The notes under the pieces are model-generated. The model did not search any database, was not told where the DNA came from, and saw nothing but the letters and a program-made list of their open reading frames with translations. The translations under genes and the position numbers were made by a program. From Pseudomonas sp. HOU2 (GTDB lineage: Bacteria > Pseudomonadota > Gammaproteobacteria > Pseudomonadales > Pseudomonadaceae), in NCBI RefSeq assembly GCF_040729435.1, contig NZ_CP160398.1, forward strand, positions 310,001 through 374,000: a DNA stretch of 64,000 nt. The letters run 5' to 3'. This document shows, piece by piece, positions 26,303-34,045 of the stretch (the stretch's first letter is position 1; every line of letters begins with the position of its first letter).

Positions 26303-27097
26303 TCAAGGACCGCACGGCAAGTTTTCACCGGGAATTATCCGGTCAATCTTGACCACTCCACTGTTTGAGGACCCGATCAATCTGAAACCACGATAAATTG
26401 AATAACCGGCCTTGCCCGATGCATCCTTTTTCATAGGTTCTATATGCGGCACAAATGGCTCTACCGTGATAGAGAAACCGACAGCAATTTCCTGCGCACT
26501 CAACAGTGTTTTGTCGATTCGTTTGTAAGTACCCGGGATGACAGTTCCACTGCCATTCAGAGTTGAATAACCGGACCATTCCACTGCACAGACATCACCA
26601 ATCTGACAAAAAGCTGGCAGTGGCGGTACCTTGACCTCAATCCCGTTCCAGACTGGAGGGTTGGAACTGCAATTGAGATACCCCCATATATTGGCTGCGG
26701 GGAAATCCGGCGCGGGCAGATTGACCGGAACGGGAGTGTGATCGATGGTTAAAGTTCGAGAAGCAGAGTAAGCGGGATTACCTACAAAGTTTTGTGTCTC
26801 ATAAGACAACTCCACGATGCCATCATTGATCAGAAACTGTGGACCGATGGGAATAATGATCTCGGGCGCTGTAATAGGCGATGTATAAGTCGTTGTAGAA
26901 ATAAACTCGACAACACCGTTTCGTGTCAGCCGAACAATCAGAGTATCTTGCTCTCCGGGTGGGGACTGTTGCGGCCATACAGGAATAATGACCTCAATAC
27001 CATTCTGCAGGAGATCAGGCGGAATGTTCCCGGCAGGATCGCTTTCCGGGATACCACGAACCTGCGGAGCGTCATAGACGAGAATATTGTCAGGCAT
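26303..27097 (-). CDS. Uncharacterised Ig-like protein, paralogous C-terminus with the neighbouring gene (264 aa)
   Basis: 264 residues, unrecognised family, no signal peptide. The N-terminal half has one Ig-like unit (DTLIVRLTRNGVVEF ... LTIDHTPVPVNLPAP). The C-terminal half matches the end of the 655-residue protein, including VEWSGYS, TVIPGTYKRID and the closing GENLPCGP. The start is ATG 27097 (MPDNILVYDAP) with a GGGGA site; a TTG 39 bp upstream also opens the frame. It is the first gene downstream of lux-box 3. The two-gene unit faces away from ptxS. Confidence 0.7.
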   Translation of the reverse strand: MPDNILVYDAPQVRGIPESDPAGNIPPDLLQNGIEVIIPVWPQQSPPGEQDTLIVRLTRNGVVEFISTTTYTSPITAPEIIIPIGPQFLINDGIVELSYETQNFVGNPAYSASRTLTIDHTPVPVNLPAPDFPAANIWGYLNCSSNPPVWNGIEVKVPPLPAFCQIGDVCAVEWSGYSTLNGSGTVIPGTYKRIDKTLLSAQEIAVGFSITVEPFVPHIEPMKKDASGKAGYSIYRGFRLIGSSNSGVVKIDRIIPGENLPCGP

Positions 27098-27162
27098 GTC
27101 ATTCCCCGTTGATTTCCAGAGTGGTACTGGAATCAATTAGGCGCCAATTCTCGGCATCGACC

Positions 27163-27182
27163 AACTGTCAGATCTGACAGGT
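27163..27182 (-). promoter_or_regulatory. lux-box-like element 3 (near-perfect palindrome)
   Basis: On the minus strand ACCTGTCAGATCTGACAGTT, a 16-bp perfect palindrome CTGTCAGATCTGACAG with one mismatch pair outside. A possible -10 (CCTAAT, 27141-27136) sets the box centre near -43 for the leftward gene. A further half-site CTGTCAGA lies at 27193-27200. Confidence 0.7.
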
Positions 27183-27259
27183 AAAACGACCGTCTGTCAG
27201 ATTTCTTCTGATCACTCGCCACATATCCCTGTTGACGTAGCGCGGCTGATGAGGTTTCC

Positions 27260-27273
27260 TGAAACCGGTTTCA
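27260..27273. promoter_or_regulatory. PtxS operator upstream of ptxS
   Basis: TGAAACCGGTTTCA, a perfect 14-bp palindrome identical to the site before kguE at 28479. It is the known PtxS binding sequence in Pseudomonas. It lies 26 bp before the ptxS start, consistent with autorepression. Confidence 0.92.
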
Positions 27274-27298
27274 CAGTATAAAAACAAGGCCCGCCTAC

Positions 27299-28327
27299 AT
27301 GAACGACTTCTCCGCCGCCCAGCGCAGCCGCGTGACCATGCTTGATGTCGCCGAACGCGCCGGCGTCTCCAAGGCCAGCGTCTCGCGCTTTATCGGCGAC
27401 GACCGCGCCCTGCTCTCCGAAGCTATTGCCCTGCGTATCGAGCAAGCGATCAGTGAGCTGGGTTATCGCCCGAACCAGATGGCCCGTGGCCTGAAACGCG
27501 GGCGCACCCGCCTGATCGGCATGCTGGTGGCCGATATCCGCAACCCTTATTCTATTGCCGTGATGCACGGGGTGGAAACCGCCTGCCGTGCGCACGGTTA
27601 CAGCCTGGTGGTATGCAACACCGACCGCGACGATGAGCAGGAGCGCCAGCATTTGGCGCTGTTGCGCTCGTACAACATCGAAGGGCTGATCGTGAACACC
27701 CTCGGCCATCACCGTGAAGAACTCCACGAACTGCACCGCGAGATGCCGTTGGTACTGGTGGACCGCAAGGTGGAAGGCCTGGACAGCGACATGGTCGGGC
27801 TGAACAACCCGCAAGCCATCGAGATGGCGCTGGAGCATCTTCAGCATCGTGGCTATCGCGATGTGCTGCTGGTAACCGAACCGTATGACGGCACCAGTTC
27901 GCGGATCGAGCGGGTCAGCAGTTTTCAGGCGCAAATTGCCCGGCGCTCCGGGTTGACCGGCGTCGTACTGGAAACCGACGACGCACTCGCCACTCATCTG
28001 CAAACCTTTTTAACCACACCAGCGACCGGACCTAAAGCCCTGTTCTGCGCCAACGGCGTGGCGGCGCTGGCCTGCACCCTGGCCTTGCGCGAAATCGGTT
28101 GCCGGTTGTTCGAGGATGTCGGGCTGATTGCCCTGGATGATCTGGATTGGTACCCGTTGGTGGGCAGCGGGATTACCGCCCTCGCCCAGCCGACGGCCGA
28201 GATTGGCGCGCGGGCGTTTGAGTGTTTGCTCAAGCGCTTGCGAGGGGATGTCGAGGTAGCGCGCAGGGTGGATTTTGCGCCGGTGTTGGTTGAGCGGGGT
28301 TCTACCAGAAGGATTGGTGGTGTTTGA
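27299..28327 (+). CDS. ptxS: LacI-family repressor of 2-ketogluconate genes
   Basis: 342-residue LacI/GalR regulator. The helix-turn-helix is TMLDVAERAGVSKASVSRFI with hinge YRPNQMARGLKRGRT (about residues 13-65). The periplasmic-binding-protein-like ligand domain follows. PtxS binds 2-ketogluconate and then releases its operators; both operators are present here, before ptxS and before kguE. Position and orientation at the head of kguEKTD match other pseudomonads. A possible Hfq/Crc A-rich site AAAAACAA (27280-27287) lies in the leader. Confidence 0.93.
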   Translation: MNDFSAAQRSRVTMLDVAERAGVSKASVSRFIGDDRALLSEAIALRIEQAISELGYRPNQMARGLKRGRTRLIGMLVADIRNPYSIAVMHGVETACRAHGYSLVVCNTDRDDEQERQHLALLRSYNIEGLIVNTLGHHREELHELHREMPLVLVDRKVEGLDSDMVGLNNPQAIEMALEHLQHRGYRDVLLVTEPYDGTSSRIERVSSFQAQIARRSGLTGVVLETDDALATHLQTFLTTPATGPKALFCANGVAALACTLALREIGCRLFEDVGLIALDDLDWYPLVGSGITALAQPTAEIGARAFECLLKRLRGDVEVARRVDFAPVLVERGSTRRIGGV

Positions 28328-28336
28328 GCTGACGCC

Positions 28337-28429
28337 TTCGCTGGCAAGCCAGCTCCCACAGGGTTTTGTGGTGTCAATGCAATCTATCCAGCCCCCCAGA
28401 AAATTGTGGGAGCTGGCTTGCCAGCGATG
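28337..28429. repeat. REP doublet, family A
   Basis: TTCGCTGGCAAGCCAGCTCC (28337) and the inverted AGCTGGCTTGCCAGCGATGA end (28429), between ptxS and the kguE operator. Confidence 0.9.
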
Positions 28430-28478
28430 AGGCCCGAAAGGCCATCACAGAACCACCTGATATTTTTTTGAACAAAAA

Positions 28479-28492
28479 TGAAACCGGTTTCA
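28479..28492. promoter_or_regulatory. PtxS operator upstream of kguE
   Basis: TGAAACCGGTTTCA, identical to the ptxS operator, 13 bp before the kguE start. It controls the kguEKTD operon. The A-rich AACAAAAA just before it (28471-28478) also fits the AANAANAA Crc/Hfq pattern, but may simply be promoter sequence. Confidence 0.92.
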
Positions 28493-28505
28493 GAGGTAGA
28501 TAACA

Positions 28506-29288
28506 ATGAATAAACCTGCCGTTTCCATCAGCCTGTCCAGCTACGGCGCCGAGCTCGTGCGCCAGCGCGGCCAAGACTTCTTCATCGATGTGCTGGCCGC
28601 TGCTGGCGCTGATCGCATCGAGTGGCGCGAAGAGTTGCTGACCCGCGAAGTGCCCGAGCAACTGCACGCCGCCGCCCAGGCGCAGGGCCTGCAAAGCATT
28701 TATTCGTCGCCGAGCGAACTGTGGCTCGCCGGGCAGGCACGGCCCAATCCGGAGCTGATCAACGCCCTGCAACACGCAGAGGCATTCGGCTCGAAATGGC
28801 TGAAAGTCTCGCTCGGTTACTTCACCGACAACTGTGATTTGCAGGCGCTGAAACAGCTGCTCGGCGCCAGCCCGGTGCAGTTGCTGGTGGAAAACGACCA
28901 GACCTTGCAGGGCGGCCGCATCGAGCCGTTCCAGCGTTTTTTCGCGGCGGTGGAGCAGCATGATTTGCCAATCAAGATGACCTTCGACATCGGCAACTGG
29001 CAGTGGCAGGACCAGTCCGCCGCCAACGCCGCACGCCTGCTCGGACGCCACGTCGGCTACGTGCATTGCAAAGCGGTAGCGCGCCGCGCCGACGGCAAAC
29101 TGGTCGCCGTACCACCGGCCGTCAGCGACCTGCATTTGTGGGAACAACTGCTGCGGCACATGGCCCACGGCGTTATGCGTGCCGCCGAATACCCGTTGCA
29201 GGGCGATGATCTGGTGGCACTGACCACCGAACATGTCGCCGCCCTCGCCCGCCTCGGCCAATCGCGTCTGGAGCCTGCCCATGTCTGA
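28506..29288 (+). CDS. kguE: 2-ketogluconate utilisation epimerase-like protein KguE
   Basis: 260-residue TIM-barrel protein of the xylose-isomerase/AP-endonuclease-like superfamily. Metal-site stretches are [10 protein letters not shown] near residue 40, LLVENDQT in the middle, and [11 protein letters not shown] and GYVHCKAVA in the second half. Its exact reaction in the 2-ketogluconate pathway is not settled; KguK and KguD carry out the phosphorylation and reduction. It is the first gene of the operon and overlaps kguK by 8 bp. Confidence 0.88.
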   Translation: MNKPAVSISLSSYGAELVRQRGQDFFIDVLAAAGADRIEWREELLTREVPEQLHAAAQAQGLQSIYSSPSELWLAGQARPNPELINALQHAEAFGSKWLKVSLGYFTDNCDLQALKQLLGASPVQLLVENDQTLQGGRIEPFQRFFAAVEQHDLPIKMTFDIGNWQWQDQSAANAARLLGRHVGYVHCKAVARRADGKLVAVPPAVSDLHLWEQLLRHMAHGVMRAAEYPLQGDDLVALTTEHVAALARLGQSRLEPAHV

Positions 29289-30339
29289 GATCGATATTCT
29301 GTCGTTCGGCGAAACCATGGCGATGCTGGTCGCCGAACAGACCGGTGATCTGGCTGCCGTCGAGCACTTTCACAAACGCATTGCCGGCGCCGACAGCAAC
29401 GTGGCGATCGGCCTGTCGCGCCTGGGTTTCAATGTGGCGTGGCTGAGCCGGGTCGGCGCCGATTCCCTCGGACGCTTCGTGGTCCAGACCTTGATCGAGG
29501 AAGGTCTGGATTGCAGTCACGTCGCAGTCGACAGCGCGCATCCGACCGGTTTCCAGTTCAAGTCGCGTAACGACGATGGCAGCGATCCGCAAGTCGAGTA
29601 TTTCCGCCGTGGCTCGGCGGCCAGTCATCTGTCACCGCTGTCGATCAGTGACAGCCTGCTGAGCGCCCGCCACCTGCACGCCACCGGGATTCCACCGGCA
29701 CTGTCGGCGAGCGCCCGGGAAATGTCTTGCGAGCTGATGACGCGCATGCGCCATGCCGGGCGCAGCGTGTCGTTCGACCCCAATCTGCGCCCAAGCCTGT
29801 GGGCCTCTGAGCAAGAGATGATCCGCGAGATCAACCGCCTCGCCGCCCTCGCCCACTGGGTGCTGCCGGGTTTGAGCGAGGGTCGGTTGCTGACCGGATT
29901 CGAAGACCCGGCGGATATCGCGGCGTTTTATCTCGATCAGGGTGCCGAAGCCGTGGCGATCAAACTCGGGCCGCAAGGTGCCTATTACCGCACGCAACTG
30001 GATCAGGGTTTTGTCGCCGGGGTACCGGTGGCCAACGTGGTCGACACCGTGGGTGCGGGGGACGGATTTGCCGTCGGCATGATCAGTGCCCTGCTGGAGC
30101 ATCAGAGTTTTGCCGAGGCGGTGCAACGCGCCAACTGGATTGGCAGTCGGGCGGTGCAGAGTCGCGGGGATATGGAGGGGTTGCCGACCCGGTGCGAGCT
30201 CTCCAGCGAATTCGAGGCCGCCATCGCTGGCAAGCCAGCTCCCACAGGGTTCGGCGGTGGGAATGCAATAGTCGACTTACCCGAGATACATGTGGGAGCT
30301 GGCTTGCCAGCGATGAGGCCCGCTCAGACAACCGATTAA
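29281..30339 (+). CDS. kguK: 2-ketogluconate kinase with REP-encoded C-terminal tail
   Basis: PfkB-family kinase that phosphorylates 2-ketogluconate. N-terminal [20 protein letters not shown] and the catalytic [10 protein letters not shown] with the base Asp are present. ATG 29281 overlaps the end of kguE. The protein is 352 residues; residues from about 313 on ([14 protein letters not shown] ... [16 protein letters not shown]) are the direct translation of a family A REP doublet, so the tail is an in-frame extension and not part of the conserved fold. kguT follows after 43 bp. Confidence 0.92.
   Translation: MSEIDILSFGETMAMLVAEQTGDLAAVEHFHKRIAGADSNVAIGLSRLGFNVAWLSRVGADSLGRFVVQTLIEEGLDCSHVAVDSAHPTGFQFKSRNDDGSDPQVEYFRRGSAASHLSPLSISDSLLSARHLHATGIPPALSASAREMSCELMTRMRHAGRSVSFDPNLRPSLWASEQEMIREINRLAALAHWVLPGLSEGRLLTGFEDPADIAAFYLDQGAEAVAIKLGPQGAYYRTQLDQGFVAGVPVANVVDTVGAGDGFAVGMISALLEHQSFAEAVQRANWIGSRAVQSRGDMEGLPTRCELSSEFEAAIAGKPAPTGFGGGNAIVDLPEIHVGAGLPAMRPAQTTD
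30222..30316. repeat. REP doublet, family A, inside the kguK reading frame
   Basis: CATCGCTGGCAAGCCAGCTC at the left and GAGCTGGCTTGCCAGCGATG at the right. Both copies are translated as part of KguK. All other REP doublets in the window lie between genes. Confidence 0.9.
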
Positions 30340-30358
30340 TTGAACCTGCTGCGACAAA

Positions 30359-30366
30359 AACAACAA
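30359..30366 (+). promoter_or_regulatory. Candidate Hfq/Crc catabolite-activity motif before kguT
   Basis: AACAACAA matches AANAANAA and lies 17 nt before the kguT start, just ahead of the AGGAG ribosome site. In pseudomonads Hfq with Crc binds such motifs to block translation of sugar and amino-acid uptake genes when preferred carbon is present. Function here is inferred. Confidence 0.5.
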
Positions 30367-30382
30367 GCTCAGGAGCAACACC

Positions 30383-31681
30383 ATGAAAACTGCAACCCTC
30401 GCCGCCCGCCGCTGGTGGTACATCATGCCGATCGTGTTCATCACCTACAGCCTGGCGTATCTGGATCGCGCCAACTACGGCTTCGCCGCCGCCTCCGGCA
30501 TGGCTGCCGACCTGATGATCACCCCGGGCCTGTCTTCATTGCTCGGGGCGCTGTTCTTCCTCGGCTACTTTTTCTTCCAGGTGCCGGGAGCGATCTACGC
30601 GCAAAAGCACAGCGTGAAAAAGCTGATTTTCTTCAGCCTGATTTTCTGGGGCGGCCTCGCCACCCTGACCGGGGTGGTGTCCAACGCCTACTGGCTGATC
30701 GTCATCCGCTTCATGCTCGGCGTGGTCGAAGCCGCGGTGATGCCGGCGATGCTGGTTTACCTGTGCCACTGGTTCACCCGTGCCGAACGCTCGCGGGCCA
30801 ACACTTTTCTGATCCTCGGCAACCCGGTGACCATGCTGTGGATGTCGGTGGTTTCCGGCTATCTGGTGCAGCACTTCAGTTGGCGCTGGATGTTCATCAT
30901 CGAAGGCTTGCCGGCGGTGATTTGGGCGTTTATCTGGTGGAAACTGGCCGATGATCGTCCGGCTCAGGCCAAGTGGCTGAGCGACCAGGAAAAGCACGAT
31001 CTGGAAAGCGCCCTCGCCGCCGAACAGGTCGGGATCAAAGCGGTGAAAAACTACGCCGAAGCGTTCCGTTCGCCGAAGGTGATCATTCTGGCGCTGCAGT
31101 TTTTCTGCTGGAGCATCGGCGTCTACGGCTTCGTGCTGTGGCTGCCGTCGATCCTCAAGGCCGGCGCGCAAATGGACATGATCGAAGCCGGCTGGCTGTC
31201 GGCGCTGCCGTATCTGGCGGCGGTGATCGGCATGCTCGCAGTGTCGTGGGGTTCGGACAAACTGCAAAAACGCAAACGCTTCGTCTGGCCGCCACTGCTG
31301 ATCGCCTCCATTGCGTTCTACGGCTCCTACGCCCTGGGCGCCGAGCATTTCTGGTGGTCGTACACGCTGCTGGTGATCGCTGGCGCCTGCATGTACGCAC
31401 CGTACGGGCCGTTCTTCGCCATCGTTCCGGAAATCCTCCCGGCTAACGTTGCCGGTGGGGCCATGGCGCTGATCAACAGCATGGGTGCGCTGGGTTCGTT
31501 CGGCGGCTCGTATCTGGTCGGTTATCTGAACAGCTCCACCGGTTCGCCCGGCGCTTCGTACCTGCTGATGAGCGGCGCGTTGCTGCTGTCGGTGGTGCTG
31601 ACGATTTTTCTCAAGCCCGGCGCCAGTGACCGCGTCGTGGCCAAAGCCGTTGCCACGCGTCCTGTGCCAGCGCATTCCTGA
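30383..31681 (+). CDS. kguT: 2-ketogluconate MFS transporter
   Basis: 432-residue major facilitator of the anion:cation symporter group, importing 2-ketogluconate across the inner membrane. Twelve hydrophobic segments. Family signatures include YSLAYLDRANYGFA in TM1, GYFFFQVPGAIYAQ, RFMLGVVEAAVMPAMLVYL and WRWMFIIEGLPAVIWAF. It is the third gene of the operon; kguD follows after 15 bp. Confidence 0.92.
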   Translation: MKTATLAARRWWYIMPIVFITYSLAYLDRANYGFAAASGMAADLMITPGLSSLLGALFFLGYFFFQVPGAIYAQKHSVKKLIFFSLIFWGGLATLTGVVSNAYWLIVIRFMLGVVEAAVMPAMLVYLCHWFTRAERSRANTFLILGNPVTMLWMSVVSGYLVQHFSWRWMFIIEGLPAVIWAFIWWKLADDRPAQAKWLSDQEKHDLESALAAEQVGIKAVKNYAEAFRSPKVIILALQFFCWSIGVYGFVLWLPSILKAGAQMDMIEAGWLSALPYLAAVIGMLAVSWGSDKLQKRKRFVWPPLLIASIAFYGSYALGAEHFWWSYTLLVIAGACMYAPYGPFFAIVPEILPANVAGGAMALINSMGALGSFGGSYLVGYLNSSTGSPGASYLLMSGALLLSVVLTIFLKPGASDRVVAKAVATRPVPAHS

Positions 31682-31696
31682 AAGGATTTTTCGTCC

Positions 31697-32674
31697 ATGA
31701 AAAAGCAAGTCGTGCTGTACAAGAAACTCTCGCCGGCGCTGATGACGCGTCTGCAGCAACAGTGTGACGTGACACTGATCGAAAGCCTCGACGCCGACGG
31801 CTTGATGAAACTGCGCGACGCCCTGCCCGGCGCCCACGGTTTGCTCGGCGCCAGCCTGAAACTCGACGCTGCGTTGCTCGACCTCGCGCCGCAACTGCAA
31901 GCGATTGCCAGCGTTTCGGTGGGTGTCGACAACTACGACATCGACTATCTGACGCGGCGCAAGATCCTCCTGAGCAACACTCCGGACGTGCTCACCGAAA
32001 CCACCGCCGACACCGGTTTCGCCTTGATCCTCGCCACCGCCCGGCGCGTGGTGGAGCTGGCGAACATGGTGCGCAGCGGCCAGTGGCATCGCAACATCGG
32101 CCCGGCGCATTTCGGCACCGATGTGCATGGCAAGACCCTGGGCATCATCGGCATGGGCCGCATTGGCGAAGCGTTGGCGCAGCGCGGGCATTTCGGTTTT
32201 GGCATGCCGGTGCTGTATCACAGCCAGTCGCGCAAACCGGCAGTCGAGGCGCGTTTCGACGCGCAGTACCGCAGCCTTGAGGCGCTGCTGCAAGAGGCGG
32301 ACTTCATCTGCCTGACCTTGCCGCTGACTGCGCAGACCGAAGGTTTGATCGGCGCCGAGCAGTTTGCGCTGATGCGCCCCGAGAGCATTTTCATCAACAT
32401 CTCGCGGGGCAAAGTGGTGGATGAAGCGGCGCTGATCGACGCGTTGCGCCATCAGCGGATTCGCGCAGCGGGGCTGGATGTGTTCGAGCGTGAGCCGCTG
32501 AATCATGATTCGCCGTTGTTGCAGCTGAATAATGTGGTGGCAACCCCGCACATGGGCTCGGCGACGCATGAGACGCGCGAGGCGATGGCACGGTGTGCGG
32601 TGGACAATCTGCTGGCGGCTTTGGCTGGGGAGAAGCCGGTGAATCTGGTGAATCCGGCGGCTTGGCAGGGCTGA
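31697..32674 (+). CDS. kguD: 2-ketogluconate 6-phosphate reductase (D-2-hydroxyacid dehydrogenase family)
   Basis: 325-residue NAD(P)H-dependent reductase that turns 2-keto-6-phosphogluconate into 6-phosphogluconate for the Entner-Doudoroff route. The nucleotide-binding GMGRIGEALA lies in LGIIGMGRIGEAL. Catalytic Arg in NISRGKVVDEA, Glu in FEREPLNHDSPLL and His in ATPHMGSAT are all present. It is the last gene of the operon; a REP doublet follows. Confidence 0.92.
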   Translation: MKKQVVLYKKLSPALMTRLQQQCDVTLIESLDADGLMKLRDALPGAHGLLGASLKLDAALLDLAPQLQAIASVSVGVDNYDIDYLTRRKILLSNTPDVLTETTADTGFALILATARRVVELANMVRSGQWHRNIGPAHFGTDVHGKTLGIIGMGRIGEALAQRGHFGFGMPVLYHSQSRKPAVEARFDAQYRSLEALLQEADFICLTLPLTAQTEGLIGAEQFALMRPESIFINISRGKVVDEAALIDALRHQRIRAAGLDVFEREPLNHDSPLLQLNNVVATPHMGSATHETREAMARCAVDNLLAALAGEKPVNLVNPAAWQG

Positions 32675-32700
32675 TATCTTCAGTGCCTGTTCTGAACAAA

Positions 32701-32790
32701 TCGCTGGCAAGCCAGCTCCCACAGGTTATTCAGTGTTCATTACATTTCAGAACGACACAAAACCCTGTGGGAGCTGGCTTGCCAGCGATG
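32701..32790. repeat. REP doublet, family A
   Basis: TCGCTGGCAAGCCAGCTCCC and the inverted GGGAGCTGGCTTGCCAGCGA between convergent kguD and aruH. Confidence 0.9.
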
Positions 32791-32816
32791 AGGCCGGGAC
32801 AGGCCCCACAAAACTG

Positions 32817-34004
32817 TCAGGCACTACGCGCCTGAAGAAGCTGCACCGCACACAACGCAATCCGCGCACAGGCATCCGCCAGCTGCACCCGATCCAGCAC
32901 CAGCCCGATGCGAATATGCCCCGCCGCACTTGGCCCGAACGCCTCCCCCGCCAGCACCGACACGCCGTACCCTTCCAGCAGCCGCTCGGCAAACGCCTGC
33001 GCGCCATACCCGGTCTGGCGTACATCGACCATCACGAACATCCCGCCATCCGGGCGAATCGGCTGCAGCCCCGGGCAGCCGCGCAAGCGTTCGCACACCA
33101 GATCCCGGCGCAACCGATATTCCTCGCGCATCTGCGTCACCTCCGGCAGATCGCTTGCCAACGCGACTTCCGCTGCTTTCTGCACGAAGTCCGGCAGGCC
33201 GAAGAGCATGCTCAACGACAGGTTCACCAGATGCTCGGCCAAGGCTTTCGGCCCGATCGACCAGCCGATACGCCAGCCGGTCATGGCGTGGGATTTCGAC
33301 AGGCTGTTGATGGTCGCCGTGCGTTCGGCCATGCCCGGTAGACTCGCCGGGCTGATATGTTCGCCCTCGTACAGCAGATCGCTGTAGACCTCGTCACTGA
33401 TCAGCCACAAATCGTGGCGCACGCACAGCGCCGCCAGTTCCTGCCAGATCAGCAGGGACAGGCTTGCGCCAGAGGGATTGTTGGGACTGTTTAGCAGCAT
33501 CGCGCGGGTCTTTGGCGTGATCCGCGCGGCAACATCGGCGGGATCAACGCGAAAACCGTTCTCCGGCCTGACCGGCACCGGCACCACCGTCGCACCGCAG
33601 GCGCCGAACACGCCCTCGTAGGTGACGTACATCGGCTCGGCGACGATCACTTCGTCACCCGGATCCAGCAGGCATTGCGCCACCGAATACACCGCGCATT
33701 GCGCGCCGGGCAGCACGATCACGTGCTCGGCATCCACCACCTGACCGCTGCGCCGCTGGTGGCGGGCAGCGATCAATTTACGCAGCGCCAAGCGGCCACG
33801 CACCTCCGAATAATGCGTATCGCCAGCCAGCAGGCTATCGATGGCGCCGTGGATGATCGGCAGCGGCGTGTCGAAATCCGGATCGCCCACGCTCAGCAGC
33901 AGGATATCGACACCCTCGGCGCGCATCTCCAGCGCTCGGTCATGAATCTGCCAGGCCGCTGCTCCCTCCCCGGCGATGCGTTGGGTCAAGGCTGAATAGC
34001 GCAT
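32817..34004 (-). CDS. aruH: Arginine--pyruvate transaminase
   Basis: 395-residue PLP-dependent class I/II aminotransferase that starts the arginine transaminase route. The PLP lysine is in NSLSKSHAMTGWRIGW. Conserved residues are also seen in LLNSPNNPSGA, LISDEVYSDLLY and HIRIGLVL. From memory the sequence is close to P. aeruginosa AruH (MRYS..TQRIAG.GAAAW start, LLLSVGDPDFDTP, DGGMFVMVD). The usual partner aruI is not next to it here. No regulator is adjacent. Confidence 0.85.
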   Translation of the reverse strand: MRYSALTQRIAGEGAAAWQIHDRALEMRAEGVDILLLSVGDPDFDTPLPIIHGAIDSLLAGDTHYSEVRGRLALRKLIAARHQRRSGQVVDAEHVIVLPGAQCAVYSVAQCLLDPGDEVIVAEPMYVTYEGVFGACGATVVPVPVRPENGFRVDPADVAARITPKTRAMLLNSPNNPSGASLSLLIWQELAALCVRHDLWLISDEVYSDLLYEGEHISPASLPGMAERTATINSLSKSHAMTGWRIGWSIGPKALAEHLVNLSLSMLFGLPDFVQKAAEVALASDLPEVTQMREEYRLRRDLVCERLRGCPGLQPIRPDGGMFVMVDVRQTGYGAQAFAERLLEGYGVSVLAGEAFGPSAAGHIRIGLVLDRVQLADACARIALCAVQLLQARSA

Positions 34005-34045
34005 GCACGTCTCCTGATTGCGCGGTCTCCAGCCTTCACCCTAGG

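Noticed and set aside
27193..27212. A second full lux-box next to box 3
   Set aside because: Only the left half CTGTCAGA is present; the matching AG at 12-nt spacing is missing.
30536..32722. A 728-codon minus-strand frame opposite kguT and kguD
   Set aside because: It spans two genes of a recognised operon and also reads into a REP; its composition is that of a shadow frame.
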